Shown here: piece after piece, positions 1 to 5,078 of the stretch
Position numbering within the stretch: the stretch's first letter is position 1
How the letters are laid out: each line of letters opens with the position of its first letter
Assembly (NCBI GenBank): GCA_003221435.1
Contig: QHRS01000160.1
Coordinates: 1-5,078 of the forward strand
Direction: 5' to 3'
Origin: Candidatus Rokuibacteriota bacterium
GTDB taxonomy: Bacteria; Methylomirabilota; Methylomirabilia; Rokubacteriales; CSP1-6
DNA: 5,078 bases
Notes under the pieces: model-generated
What the model saw: only the letters and a program-made list of their open reading frames with translations
The model's database searches: none
Told to the model about the DNA's origin: nothing
Translations under genes and position numbers: made by a program

Positions 1-1
1 C

Positions 2-1348
2 CCCGATCCGGTCTCCCTCGCGGACCTCGCCTGGTGGAAGCTATTCCAGGACGACGAGCTTCGTCGGCTGGTGCAGACAGCGACCGAGGCCAACAAGGAT
101 CTCCGGATCGCGGTGACGCGCGTGGACCAGGCGCGGGCCCAGCTCGGCGTGACACGGTCGGCCCAGTTCCCCGTGATCAACGCGGGCGCCGACCTGACGA
201 CCAACCGCATCTCCGAGAATGTTCCACCCCGCGGCGCGGGCGGTGAGACCGACCGGCTCTCGACGACGGTCGATCTCGCCTTCGAAATCGACATCTGGGG
301 CCGTCTGCGACGGGCCACCGAGGCCGCCCGCGCGGAGCTCCTGGCCAGCGAGGAGGCCAGGCGCGCGGTGGTCATGACGCTCGTCAGCGACGTCGCCACC
401 GCGTACCTCCAGCTCCGTCAGCTCGATATGGAGCTCGAGACCACGCGGGGCAACGTCGCGTCGCGCCGGGGCTCGCTCCAGCTCGTCCGCGATCGCTTCG
501 ACGCCGGGCTCACGTCCGCGCTCGACCTCCGTCAGGCCGAGGCGGGGCTCGCGAGCACCGCCGCGCAGATCCCGGATCTCGAGCGGCAGATCGCGCAGAC
601 CGAGCACCAGCTCAGCGTTCTGCTCGGTCGCAACCCCGGCAGCATCAGCCGCGGCCGGCCCCTCACCGGGCAGACCTTTCCGCCGGCCGTGCCGGCCGGC
701 CTGCCATCGGCCCTCCTCGAGCGCCGGCCCGACATCCGCCAGGCCGAGGATGGGCTCATCGCCGCCAACGCGCGCATCGGGGTGGCCAAGGCGGCGTTTT
801 TCCCGCAGATCAGCCTGACCGGGTTCTTCGGCGTCGAGAGTGCGGCGCTCTCCGATCTTTTCACGGGCCCGTCGCGGATCTGGCAGTTCGGGCCCACCGT
901 GACGCTGCCGATCTTCAATGCCGGACGGAACCGGGCGAACCTCAAGCTTGTCGAAGCCCAGCAGCGGGAAGCCGTGATCCGGTACGAGAAGGCGATCCAG
1001 CAGGCCTTCCGCGAGGTGGAGGACGCGCTCATCGCTCACCGGAAAGCCCGGGAAGTGCTGGTCGAGCAGGAAGCGGCGGTCCGGGCGTCTCGGGAGGCGC
1101 TGAGCATCGCCGAATTTCGCTACACGAGCGGTCTCACGAGCTACCTCGACGTCCTCGATACCCAGCGGACCCTGCTTGCCGCGGAGGTTGCCGAGAGCCG
1201 GACCCTCCTCTCCCAACTCGTGGCCGTGGTCCAGCTCTATCGCGCCCTCGGCGGCGGCTGGGACGCCGAGCCGGTGACGGAAAAGGCGCCCGGGCCGCCG
1301 GCCCTTGGCGCCTCGCCCAGGGCGCCGACGCCGCCACTTGCCTCATAG
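2..1348 (+). CDS. Outer-membrane efflux channel, NodT/OprM-type outer membrane factor (TolC superfamily), 5'-truncated
   Basis: The reading frame is open from the first complete codon at base 2, so the gene enters from the left; the GTG at 71 lies inside conserved sequence and is not the true start. The visible part is 448 residues. NodT-family proteins are usually around 470-500, so roughly the signal peptide/lipobox and a short N-terminal segment are missing. Family marks: AWWKLFQDDELRRLV at residues 10-24, ERRPDIRQAE starting at residue 240 followed by AANARIGVAKAAFFPQISL, then PIFNAGRNRANL, FREVEDAL and the closing YRALGGGW. These represent the two tandem OEP repeats that trimerise into an outer-membrane barrel plus periplasmic alpha-barrel. 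By family knowledge it is the exit duct of a tripartite RND or ABC/MFS pump; pump and adaptor are not in the window, so the substrate cannot be stated. The last ~28 residues are a Pro/Ala-rich tail beyond the conserved domain. Confidence 0.95.
   Translation, partial: PDPVSLADLAWWKLFQDDELRRLVQTATEANKDLRIAVTRVDQARAQLGVTRSAQFPVINAGADLTTNRISENVPPRGAGGETDRLSTTVDLAFEIDIWGRLRRATEAARAELLASEEARRAVVMTLVSDVATAYLQLRQLDMELETTRGNVASRRGSLQLVRDRFDAGLTSALDLRQAEAGLASTAAQIPDLERQIAQTEHQLSVLLGRNPGSISRGRPLTGQTFPPAVPAGLPSALLERRPDIRQAEDGLIAANARIGVAKAAFFPQISLTGFFGVESAALSDLFTGPSRIWQFGPTVTLPIFNAGRNRANLKLVEAQQREAVIRYEKAIQQAFREVEDALIAHRKAREVLVEQEAAVRASREALSIAEFRYTSGLTSYLDVLDTQRTLLAAEVAESRTLLSQLVAVVQLYRALGGGWDAEPVTEKAPGPPALGASPRAPTPPLAS
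1284..1313 (+). other. 12-bp GC-rich stem-loop inside the 3' end of the efflux gene
   Basis: The outer stem AGGCGCC (1284-1290) pairs perfectly with GGCGCCT (1307-1313). The inner stem GGGCC (1292-1296) pairs with GGCCC (1300-1304) around a three-base loop. A C/TT internal loop separates the two stems. A third GGCGCC palindrome follows at 1321-1326. The segment encodes part of the Pro/Ala-rich tail, so codon bias explains some of the GC but not the nested pairing. It could stabilise the mRNA 3' end or slow polymerase; no T-run follows. The pairing is directly visible; any function is inference. Confidence 0.5.
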
Positions 1349-1383
1349 CGCCGGAGGACCCGTCAGGTCGCGATCGCTTCCCC

Positions 1384-1415
1384 ATCGCGGCGAGACCCGT
1401 GGAGCCCGCCGCGAT
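1384..1415 (+). terminator. Stem-loop after the efflux gene, possible U-less terminator or mRNA 3'-end structure
   Basis: ATCGCGGCG (1384-1392) and CGCCGCGAT (1407-1415) form a perfect 9-bp stem with a 14-nt loop, 36 nt after the efflux stop codon and upstream of the next promoter. This is the expected place for a terminator. It lacks the T-tract of a canonical Rho-independent terminator, so it may instead be a processing or stability hairpin. The left arm can alternatively pair with 1367-1374 (see findings). Confidence 0.4.
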
Positions 1416-1445
1416 AGAGCTTCAAGGCTTGCAATGTCGCATCCG

Positions 1446-1467
1446 CAATCGTCTGAAAGCGCGATTG
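1446..1467. promoter_or_regulatory. Inverted repeat overlapping the -35 box, candidate operator
   Basis: CAATCG (1446-1451) and CGATTG (1462-1467) are perfect inverted 6-bp half-sites separated by 10 bp, with centres 16 bp apart. The right half overlaps the TTGACA at 1465-1470. A further GCAAT at 1431-1435 repeats the GCAAT at 1445-1449 in direct orientation. A dimeric regulator bound here would compete with sigma factor at the -35. No regulator gene is in the window, so the assignment rests only on symmetry and position. Confidence 0.3.
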
Positions 1468-1493
1468 ACACTCGCGACCGCTCGCACTAGGGT
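1465..1493 (+). promoter_or_regulatory. Sigma-70-type promoter for the ABC importer operon
   Basis: A perfect -35 TTGACA (1465-1470) is followed after exactly 17 bp by TAGGGT (1488-1493). The latter keeps the first two and the last base of the -10 consensus and is plausible in a GC-rich genome. The predicted transcription start is near 1500, giving a leader of about 74 nt to the ATG at 1574, or about 29 nt to the GTG at 1529. It is the only convincing promoter I see in the window and sits directly before the permease genes, so it probably drives all three transporter genes. Confidence 0.65.
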
Positions 1494-1573
1494 GTAGCGC
1501 GGTTGAGCCCGGGATCCGGCGAAGCGCGGTGGCGCCCCGCCTGAGGTCGATGGGCGATGGGGGCGCACTTGGC

Positions 1574-2527
1574 ATGTCGTTGAAGGCGCTCGACCGGGAT
1601 GTGGCAAAACTCGCCGTGCGCGGCGACGCCCACGCGCGGACGTTGTCCGATGTCCTGGGCCGCGACACCTCGGTCGCCTACGCCTTCATCGCGCCCGCGT
1701 TCTTCCTCCTGCTGTTTCTGGTCGCCTACCCCTTCGTCCTCTCCGTCTGGTTCAGCCTGAGCGATGCCCGCGTCGGTGAGACGGGTGCCTTCGTCGGCCT
1801 CGACAACTTCCGGCGGCTCCTCAACAGCTCCATCTTTCTGCAGACCCTGCAGAACTCCATCATGTTCACCGCGCTGGCGCTGGGTGCCAAGACGGTCTTC
1901 GGGATGGTGCTGGCCCTGCTGCTGTTCCGAATCGGACGGTTCAAGCGCCTGATCCGTGGCGCGGTGCTGCTGCCGTTCATCGTGCCCACCGCGCTGAGCA
2001 CGCTGGTCTGGTGGTGGATGTTCGAACCGCTCTACAGCGTCGTGAACTGGACGCTGAAGAGCCTGCACATCGTGAACCGCGACATTCCCTGGCTGCCGGA
2101 CCCGTACCTGGCCATGTTCACCGTCATTCTGGTCAATACCTGGCGGGGCCTGCCCTTCTTCGCGATCTGCCTCCTGGCCGGCCTGGTCGCCATTCCGCGA
2201 GAACTGTACGAGGCGGCCGAATCGGACGGCGCCGGCCCGGTCGGGCGCTTCTGGTACGTCACCGTCCCCCTCCTCAAGCCCGTGCTGGCCGTGGTGATCC
2301 TCTTCTCGACGATCTTCACGCTGGCCGACTTCAACATCGTCTACGTCCTGACCAAGGGCGGGCCGATGAACATGACGCACCTCTTCGCCACGTACTCGTT
2401 CGTGCTCGGGCTGCAGGGCGGGCAGATCGGGCAGGGGGCCGCCGTGTCGCTCTTCCTCTTCCCGATCCTCTTGCTCGTGGTCTTCGGCCAGCTCCAGATC
2501 GTCCGCAAGGCGACGACGTATGAGTAA
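1574..2527 (+). CDS. ABC importer permease subunit 1, CUT1 family (MalF/UgpA-like)
   Basis: This is an inner-membrane subunit of a carbohydrate-type ABC importer, 317 residues. Six membrane segments are visible at about 35-59, 94-120, 128-152, 180-207, 237-258 and 288-309. The cytoplasmic EAA loop, which docks the ATPase, starts at residue 213 with EAAESDGAGP and continues to VPLLKP. Other CUT1 marks are DNFRRLL before the second helix and VLTKGGPMNMT between helices 5 and 6. Start choice is uncertain: an in-frame GTG at 1529 (332 residues) and an ATG at 1550 also exist. I prefer ATG 1574 because a GGGGG run (1559-1563) lies 10 nt upstream and the extra N-terminus (Gly/Ala/Arg/Pro) looks non-coding; no good Shine-Dalgarno precedes 1529. 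It overlaps the next permease by 8 nt, so the two are probably translationally coupled and form the heterodimeric channel. The substrate is not deducible; sugars, oligosaccharides or glycerol-3-phosphate are typical for the family. Confidence 0.93.
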   Translation: MSLKALDRDVAKLAVRGDAHARTLSDVLGRDTSVAYAFIAPAFFLLLFLVAYPFVLSVWFSLSDARVGETGAFVGLDNFRRLLNSSIFLQTLQNSIMFTALALGAKTVFGMVLALLLFRIGRFKRLIRGAVLLPFIVPTALSTLVWWWMFEPLYSVVNWTLKSLHIVNRDIPWLPDPYLAMFTVILVNTWRGLPFFAICLLAGLVAIPRELYEAAESDGAGPVGRFWYVTVPLLKPVLAVVILFSTIFTLADFNIVYVLTKGGPMNMTHLFATYSFVLGLQGGQIGQGAAVSLFLFPILLLVVFGQLQIVRKATTYE

Positions 2528-3374
2528 CCTGGGGCGCTGGGCGCGGCGGAGCCGTCCGGTGTTCACCCTCTACCTGCCCGTCATGCCCTTCGTCATCTTC
2601 GCGTTGTTCCCCCTCTACTTCATGCTCGTCACGTCCTTCAAGACGAACGCCGAGCTCTACGACGTCAACGCGGTGCCGTTCCTGATCGGACGCGGCGTCA
2701 CCTTCGGGCACTACGAGCTGCTCTCGAAGGACACCCTCTTCTGGAGCTGGTTCCTGAACAGCCTGATGGTCAGCCTGGCCGCGACCGTGATCTCGGTGGT
2801 CCTCGGCGTGCTCGCGGCCTACCCGCTGGCCCGCCTGAAGTTCCCGGGCGGCAACTCCTTCGGCATGGCCATCTTCATCACCTACCTGGTACCGCCGTCG
2901 CTCCTGTTCCTGCCGCTCAGCACCGTGGTGGCCCGGCTGGGCCTCTCGGACAGCCTGTGGGCGCTCATCGTCACCTATCCGACGTTTCTCGTCCCCTTCT
3001 GCACGTGGCTCCTCATGGGCTATTTCCGCACGGTGCCGAAGGAGATCGAGGAGTGCGCCATGCTCGACGGCTGCAACCGGTTGCAGACGCTGCTGAGGAT
3101 CCTGCTGCCGGTGGCGGTACCCGGCGTAATCTGCGCGGCCCTGTTCGCCTTCACGCTGTCCTGGAACGAGTTCTTGTACGCGCTGGTCTTCGTCTCACCG
3201 GCCGAGCTGAAGACCATGACCGTCGGTGTCTTCTCCGAGTTGATCCGGGGCGACATGTATTACTGGGGTGAGCTGATGGCGGGCGCCTGCATCGGCTCGC
3301 TCCCGATCGTGATCGCGTACGTCTTCTTCCTGGACTACTACGTCTCGGGCCTGACGGCGGGTGCCGTCAAGTAG
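2520..3374 (+). CDS. ABC importer permease subunit 2, CUT1 family (MalG/UgpE-like)
   Basis: This 284-residue partner permease makes the second half of the inner-membrane channel. Helices are visible at about 14-37, 82-104, 116-137, 146-169, 202-226 and 253-276. The first is followed by LVTSFKTNAELYD, typical of MalG-type proteins. The EAA loop at 178-185 reads ECAMLDGC, then LRILLPVAVPG, so it keeps the E, DG and LP positions that contact the ATPase. The C-terminus GLTAGAVK is the classic MalG-family ending. The ATG lies inside the end of the upstream gene (shared ATGAGTAA), and AAGG at 2507-2510 is a modest Shine-Dalgarno; reinitiation after the first permease would give 1:1 synthesis, matching the heterodimer. 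The stop is 12 nt before the binding-protein gene. The family is certain; the transported solute is unknown. Confidence 0.95.
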   Translation: MSNLGRWARRSRPVFTLYLPVMPFVIFALFPLYFMLVTSFKTNAELYDVNAVPFLIGRGVTFGHYELLSKDTLFWSWFLNSLMVSLAATVISVVLGVLAAYPLARLKFPGGNSFGMAIFITYLVPPSLLFLPLSTVVARLGLSDSLWALIVTYPTFLVPFCTWLLMGYFRTVPKEIEECAMLDGCNRLQTLLRILLPVAVPGVICAALFAFTLSWNEFLYALVFVSPAELKTMTVGVFSELIRGDMYYWGELMAGACIGSLPIVIAYVFFLDYYVSGLTAGAVK

Positions 3375-3382
3375 GGGAGGAG
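3374..3382 (+). promoter_or_regulatory. Strong Shine-Dalgarno of the solute-binding protein gene
   Basis: GGGGAGGAG begins at the last base of the permease stop codon and ends 4 nt before the ATG at 3387; the GGGGAGG core lies 6 nt away. It is clearly stronger than the signals before the two permeases and fixes the start of the binding-protein gene. This agrees with the usual need for more binding protein than permease. Confidence 0.7.
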
Positions 3383-3386
3383 CACC

Positions 3387-4739
3387 ATGGCGAGACCCAC
3401 CGCTCCGACCACCCTCGATTCACGTCGCGTGAGCCGGCGTCAGTTCCTCGGCGCGGCGGCCGGCGCCGCCACCGGCGTCAGCGGCATCCTCGCCGCGGGC
3501 AAGGCGCCGGCGTTCGCCCAGACCCGGGAGCTCACCTTCCTCACCGTCGCGAGCTTCGTGCCCGAGACCGACAAGGAACTGAAGCGTCAGTTCGACGAAT
3601 GGGGGGCGAAGAACAAGGTGAAGGTGCGGCTCGACATGATCGCCCACCTGCAGCTGCAGACCAAGAAGGCCGCCGAGGTCCAGTCGCGCTCGGGCCACGA
3701 CCTCACCGCGCTGGGGCCCGGCCTCGGCGACGCCGATCTCTACTTCGACTACCTGGTCGATCTCAACGACGTCGCCGCCGACGTCGCGCCCAAGAACGGC
3801 GGGTGGCTGAACCCCAACGACTACCTCATCCGCGGCAAGTGGAAGCTGCTGCCGTGGTGGCTGCCGCCCTTCCCGATGGCGGTGCGGACCGACCTGCTGG
3901 AGCAGATCGGCGAGAAGAACCCCGACACCTGGGAGGACTGGCTGCGGATCGGCAAGAAGGGCAAGGCCATCGGGCACCCGTTCGGCGCCGCCATGGGCCA
4001 CAGTGGCGACGCCAACGTCACGCTGCTCTCGATCATGTGGTCCTACGGCGCGTCCTACATCGCCAAGGACGGCCAGACGGTCACCGTCAACTCGAAAGAG
4101 ATGCGGCAGGTCATGGAGTTCGTCAAGCGCCTCTACACCGAGGCCATGGACCCGGAGGTGCTGGCGTGGGACGACGCCAGCAACAACCGCTGCCTGAACG
4201 CGGGCAAGTGCATCGGCATCCACAACCCGATCAGCGCGTATGAGTCCGCCAAGAAGGACAAGGTCCTGGTGCCGGGGACGCAGAGGGAGATCGCGGACGT
4301 CATCGACCACGTCAACACGCCGCGCGGTCCGGTGGACCGGAAGACGACGACCGGCTACTGGTGCGTCGGGATCTGGAATTTCTCGAAGAACGTCGATCTG
4401 GCCAAGGACTTCCTGCGCTACCACTTCCAGCCCGGCAACCTCTCCAAGTGGGTGGAAGCCGGCCACGGGTTCAACATGCCGTTCCTGACGAACCTGACCA
4501 AGCACCCCGTGTACAAGAGCGACAGGCAGTACCGGTTCATTCCCGAGGTCGCCAAGGTGTCGGTCCCGCCCTCCTGGCCGGGTCCGACGACGGCGGCGTC
4601 GCAGCAGGTCTGGGACCTCTACATCATTCCCGACATGTTCGCGCAGTATGCGACTGGCAAGATGACCGCCGACCAGGCGATCGCCTGGTCCGAGAAGGAG
4701 ATCCTGGAGATCTACGCCGGCCGCAAGCGCCGACCCTGA
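3387..4739 (+). CDS. Tat-exported solute-binding protein of the CUT1 ABC importer (family 1 extracellular solute-binding protein)
   Basis: This 450-residue periplasmic receptor would deliver solute to the two permeases encoded just upstream. The N-terminus has a twin-arginine signal: VSRRQFLG at residues 15-22, an Ala/Gly-rich hydrophobic stretch, and AFA followed by Gln at 42-45 as the likely signal peptidase I site, leaving about 406 mature residues. The mature protein starts with a beta strand (RELTFLTVASF), as in bilobed binding proteins. An aromatic segment around W152, W157 and W158, followed by FPMAVRTDLLEQIG and TWEDW, matches the family's cleft/hinge region, where aromatics often stack on sugars. 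DDASNNR, NPISAYESAKK and GYWCVGIW are further regions resembling relatives. It lacks a lipobox, so it should be soluble rather than lipid-anchored. Cysteines at 269, 275 and 326 are the only obvious ones in the mature part. Tat export means it folds before export. Its place last in the operon is less common than first. Substrate unknown. Confidence 0.93.
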   Translation: MARPTAPTTLDSRRVSRRQFLGAAAGAATGVSGILAAGKAPAFAQTRELTFLTVASFVPETDKELKRQFDEWGAKNKVKVRLDMIAHLQLQTKKAAEVQSRSGHDLTALGPGLGDADLYFDYLVDLNDVAADVAPKNGGWLNPNDYLIRGKWKLLPWWLPPFPMAVRTDLLEQIGEKNPDTWEDWLRIGKKGKAIGHPFGAAMGHSGDANVTLLSIMWSYGASYIAKDGQTVTVNSKEMRQVMEFVKRLYTEAMDPEVLAWDDASNNRCLNAGKCIGIHNPISAYESAKKDKVLVPGTQREIADVIDHVNTPRGPVDRKTTTGYWCVGIWNFSKNVDLAKDFLRYHFQPGNLSKWVEAGHGFNMPFLTNLTKHPVYKSDRQYRFIPEVAKVSVPPSWPGPTTAASQQVWDLYIIPDMFAQYATGKMTADQAIAWSEKEILEIYAGRKRRP

Positions 4740-4853
4740 GGACGCAGGGAGAGGAGGTGGCGCCAGGCGGTCGGTTCCCCTCAAACGAGCCTGGGCGAGA
4801 ATTGCGCGAAGAGACGAGACGCGAACGGCGAACGTGAATCGTGCGTCGGCTTC
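4740..4853. other. Convergent intergenic gap with weak dyads and small tandem repeats
   Basis: This 114-bp spacer separates the binding-protein gene from the converging minus-strand gene. CCCTG (4734-4738) and CAGGG (4745-4749) form a 5-bp stem that includes part of the stop codon. CCAGGC (4763-4768) pairs with GCCTGG (4789-4794), extendable by two pairs past a one-base bulge. GAGAC is repeated twice at 4811-4820 and GCGAACG twice at 4821-4834. No T-run follows either dyad on either strand, so no canonical Rho-independent terminator can be assigned, although one or more is expected between convergent genes. I see no open frame with coding character here. Confidence 0.5.
4761..4797. terminator. 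Possible bidirectional stem-loop terminator without T-tract
   Basis: CCAGGC at 4763-4768 pairs with GCCTGG at 4789-4794; the stem extends as CG/CG past a bulged G at 4795, giving eight pairs in all around a 20-nt loop. Its position between convergent stop codons suits a shared terminator. The large loop and missing T-tract make this weak. Confidence 0.25.
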
Positions 4854-5078
4854 TCAGTCATCCGAATGATCACGATAACCGCTTTTTTTCAACCAGCTCG
4901 GCACTGGCGGCCTCGGCGCGGCCGGCGGCTTGGGAGCGACTCGCTGGGCCGGAGTCGGCGCCGGAATCGAGGTAGGGAACTTAAAGCTCGCCAGATCTTT
5001 GAGAACGCTATCGAGATTGCTGACCTTCATCGGATGCTGCTGCACCATGGCCGCCACGGCAGCGGAGAGTTGATCGAT
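4854..5078 (-). CDS. Unrecognised protein with proline-rich C-terminal tail, 5'-truncated at the right edge
   Basis: On the minus strand the frame is open from the window edge to a TGA at 4856-4854, giving 74 C-terminal residues. A GTG at 5057 and an ATG at 5048 are possible internal starts, but the frame remains open upstream of them, so a longer gene entering from the right is more likely. Residues 1-34 look like a helical end of a domain (SAAVAAMVQQHPMKVSNLDS then VLKDLASF). Residues 35-60 are a linker rich in Pro, Ala and Lys/Arg (PAPTPAQRVAPKPPAAPRPP). The end, from PSWLKKSGYRDHSDD, is charged. I do not recognise the family and assign no function. Codons such as AAT, GAT, GTT, AAA, TTT, ATT, ACT and CAT are more frequent than in the transporter genes. 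It converges on the importer operon and is probably a separate transcription unit. Confidence 0.6.
   Translation of the reverse strand: MDQLSAAVAAMVQQHPMKVSNLDSVLKDLASFKFPTSIPAPTPAQRVAPKPPAAPRPPVPSWLKKSGYRDHSDD

Noticed and set aside
41..1216. 391-residue open frame on the minus strand opposite the efflux gene
   Set aside because: Same antisense effect of high GC3; the plus-strand product carries the full set of NodT-family motifs.
1370..1377. GCGATCGC palindrome, also at 489-496, resembling the cyanobacterial HIP1 repeat
   Set aside because: Only two copies, one within a gene, and nothing else suggests a cyanobacterium; expected by chance in GC-rich DNA.
1487..2566. 359-residue minus-strand open frame across the first permease
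   Set aside because: Low-complexity Gln, Glu, Arg, Asp and His-rich translation of the antisense of a membrane protein; no independent coding evidence.
3048..3074. Cysteines replacing the alanines of the EAA loop in the second permease (C179 and C185)
   Set aside because: E178, the DG pair and the later LP are retained, and Cys at these positions is a tolerated variant in MalG-type permeases as far as I know; not evidence of lost function.
3455..3470. GGCGGC/GCCGCC hairpin within the Tat signal coding region
   Set aside because: Ala and Gly codons in a GC-rich genome produce such pairings by default; no extension beyond 6 bp.
3420..4784. 454-residue open frame on the minus strand opposite the binding-protein gene
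   Set aside because: It is the mirror frame of a GC-biased gene: composition is dominated by Val, Gly, Arg, Leu, Asp and His with no domain motif, while the plus strand encodes a convincing Tat-type receptor.
4883..4889. Seven-base A/T run as a frameshift site in the minus-strand gene or a terminator T-tract on the plus strand
   Set aside because: In the minus-strand frame the run follows a codon ending in G, so it does not make the X-XXY-YYZ slippery heptamer; on the plus strand only a 4-5 bp stem (TCAT/ATGA) about 12 nt upstream precedes it, too weak and too far for a terminator.
1..5078. CRISPR arrays, tRNA or rRNA genes, insertion sequences, phage or defence genes
   Set aside because: I searched by eye on both strands and saw no regularly spaced repeats, transposase motifs, cloverleaf-like segments or defence domains.

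Overview
The window reads as chromosomal DNA from a GC-rich, diderm (Gram-negative type) bacterium. Third codon positions in the four main genes are overwhelmingly G or C. The first gene encodes an outer-membrane efflux channel, which implies an outer membrane. The solute-binding protein carries a twin-arginine (Tat) signal. The only clear promoter is TTGACA-N17-TAGGGT, a housekeeping-sigma type with a GC-tolerant -10. I cannot name the taxon. An uncultured GC-rich soil or sediment lineage (Rokubacteria- or deltaproteobacteria-like) would fit, but that is a guess.

Layout from left to right. (1) Bases 2-1348, plus strand: the 3' part of a NodT/OprM-type outer-membrane factor, cut by the left edge. 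Its last codons fold into a 12-bp GC hairpin. (2) Bases 1349-1573: intergenic, with a perfect 9-bp stem-loop after the efflux gene, then a promoter whose -35 box overlaps an inverted repeat (candidate operator). (3) Bases 1574-3374: two inner-membrane permeases of a carbohydrate-type (CUT1, MalFG/UgpAE-like) ABC importer, overlapping by 8 nt. (4) Bases 3387-4739: a Tat-exported solute-binding protein with the strongest Shine-Dalgarno in the operon. (5) Bases 4740-4853: a convergent intergenic gap with weak dyads, two short tandem repeats and a strong Shine-Dalgarno-like motif with no start codon after it. (6) Bases 4854-5078, minus strand: the C-terminal end of an unrecognised protein with a proline-rich tail and more A/T-ending codons than its neighbours.

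Genes 3 and 4 form one transport unit. The binding protein captures a solute in the periplasm and delivers it to the heterodimeric permease. The ATP-binding subunit needed to drive import is absent between the permeases, after the binding protein and immediately before the operon, so it must be encoded elsewhere or shared. The efflux channel belongs to a separate export system whose inner-membrane pump and adaptor would lie left of the window.

I looked for an undescribed system and did not find one. The main genes are recognisable members of known families. What merits a second look is the non-coding structure around 1284-1470, the missing ATPase with a possible start-site relic at 4752, and the unidentified minus-strand gene at the right edge.
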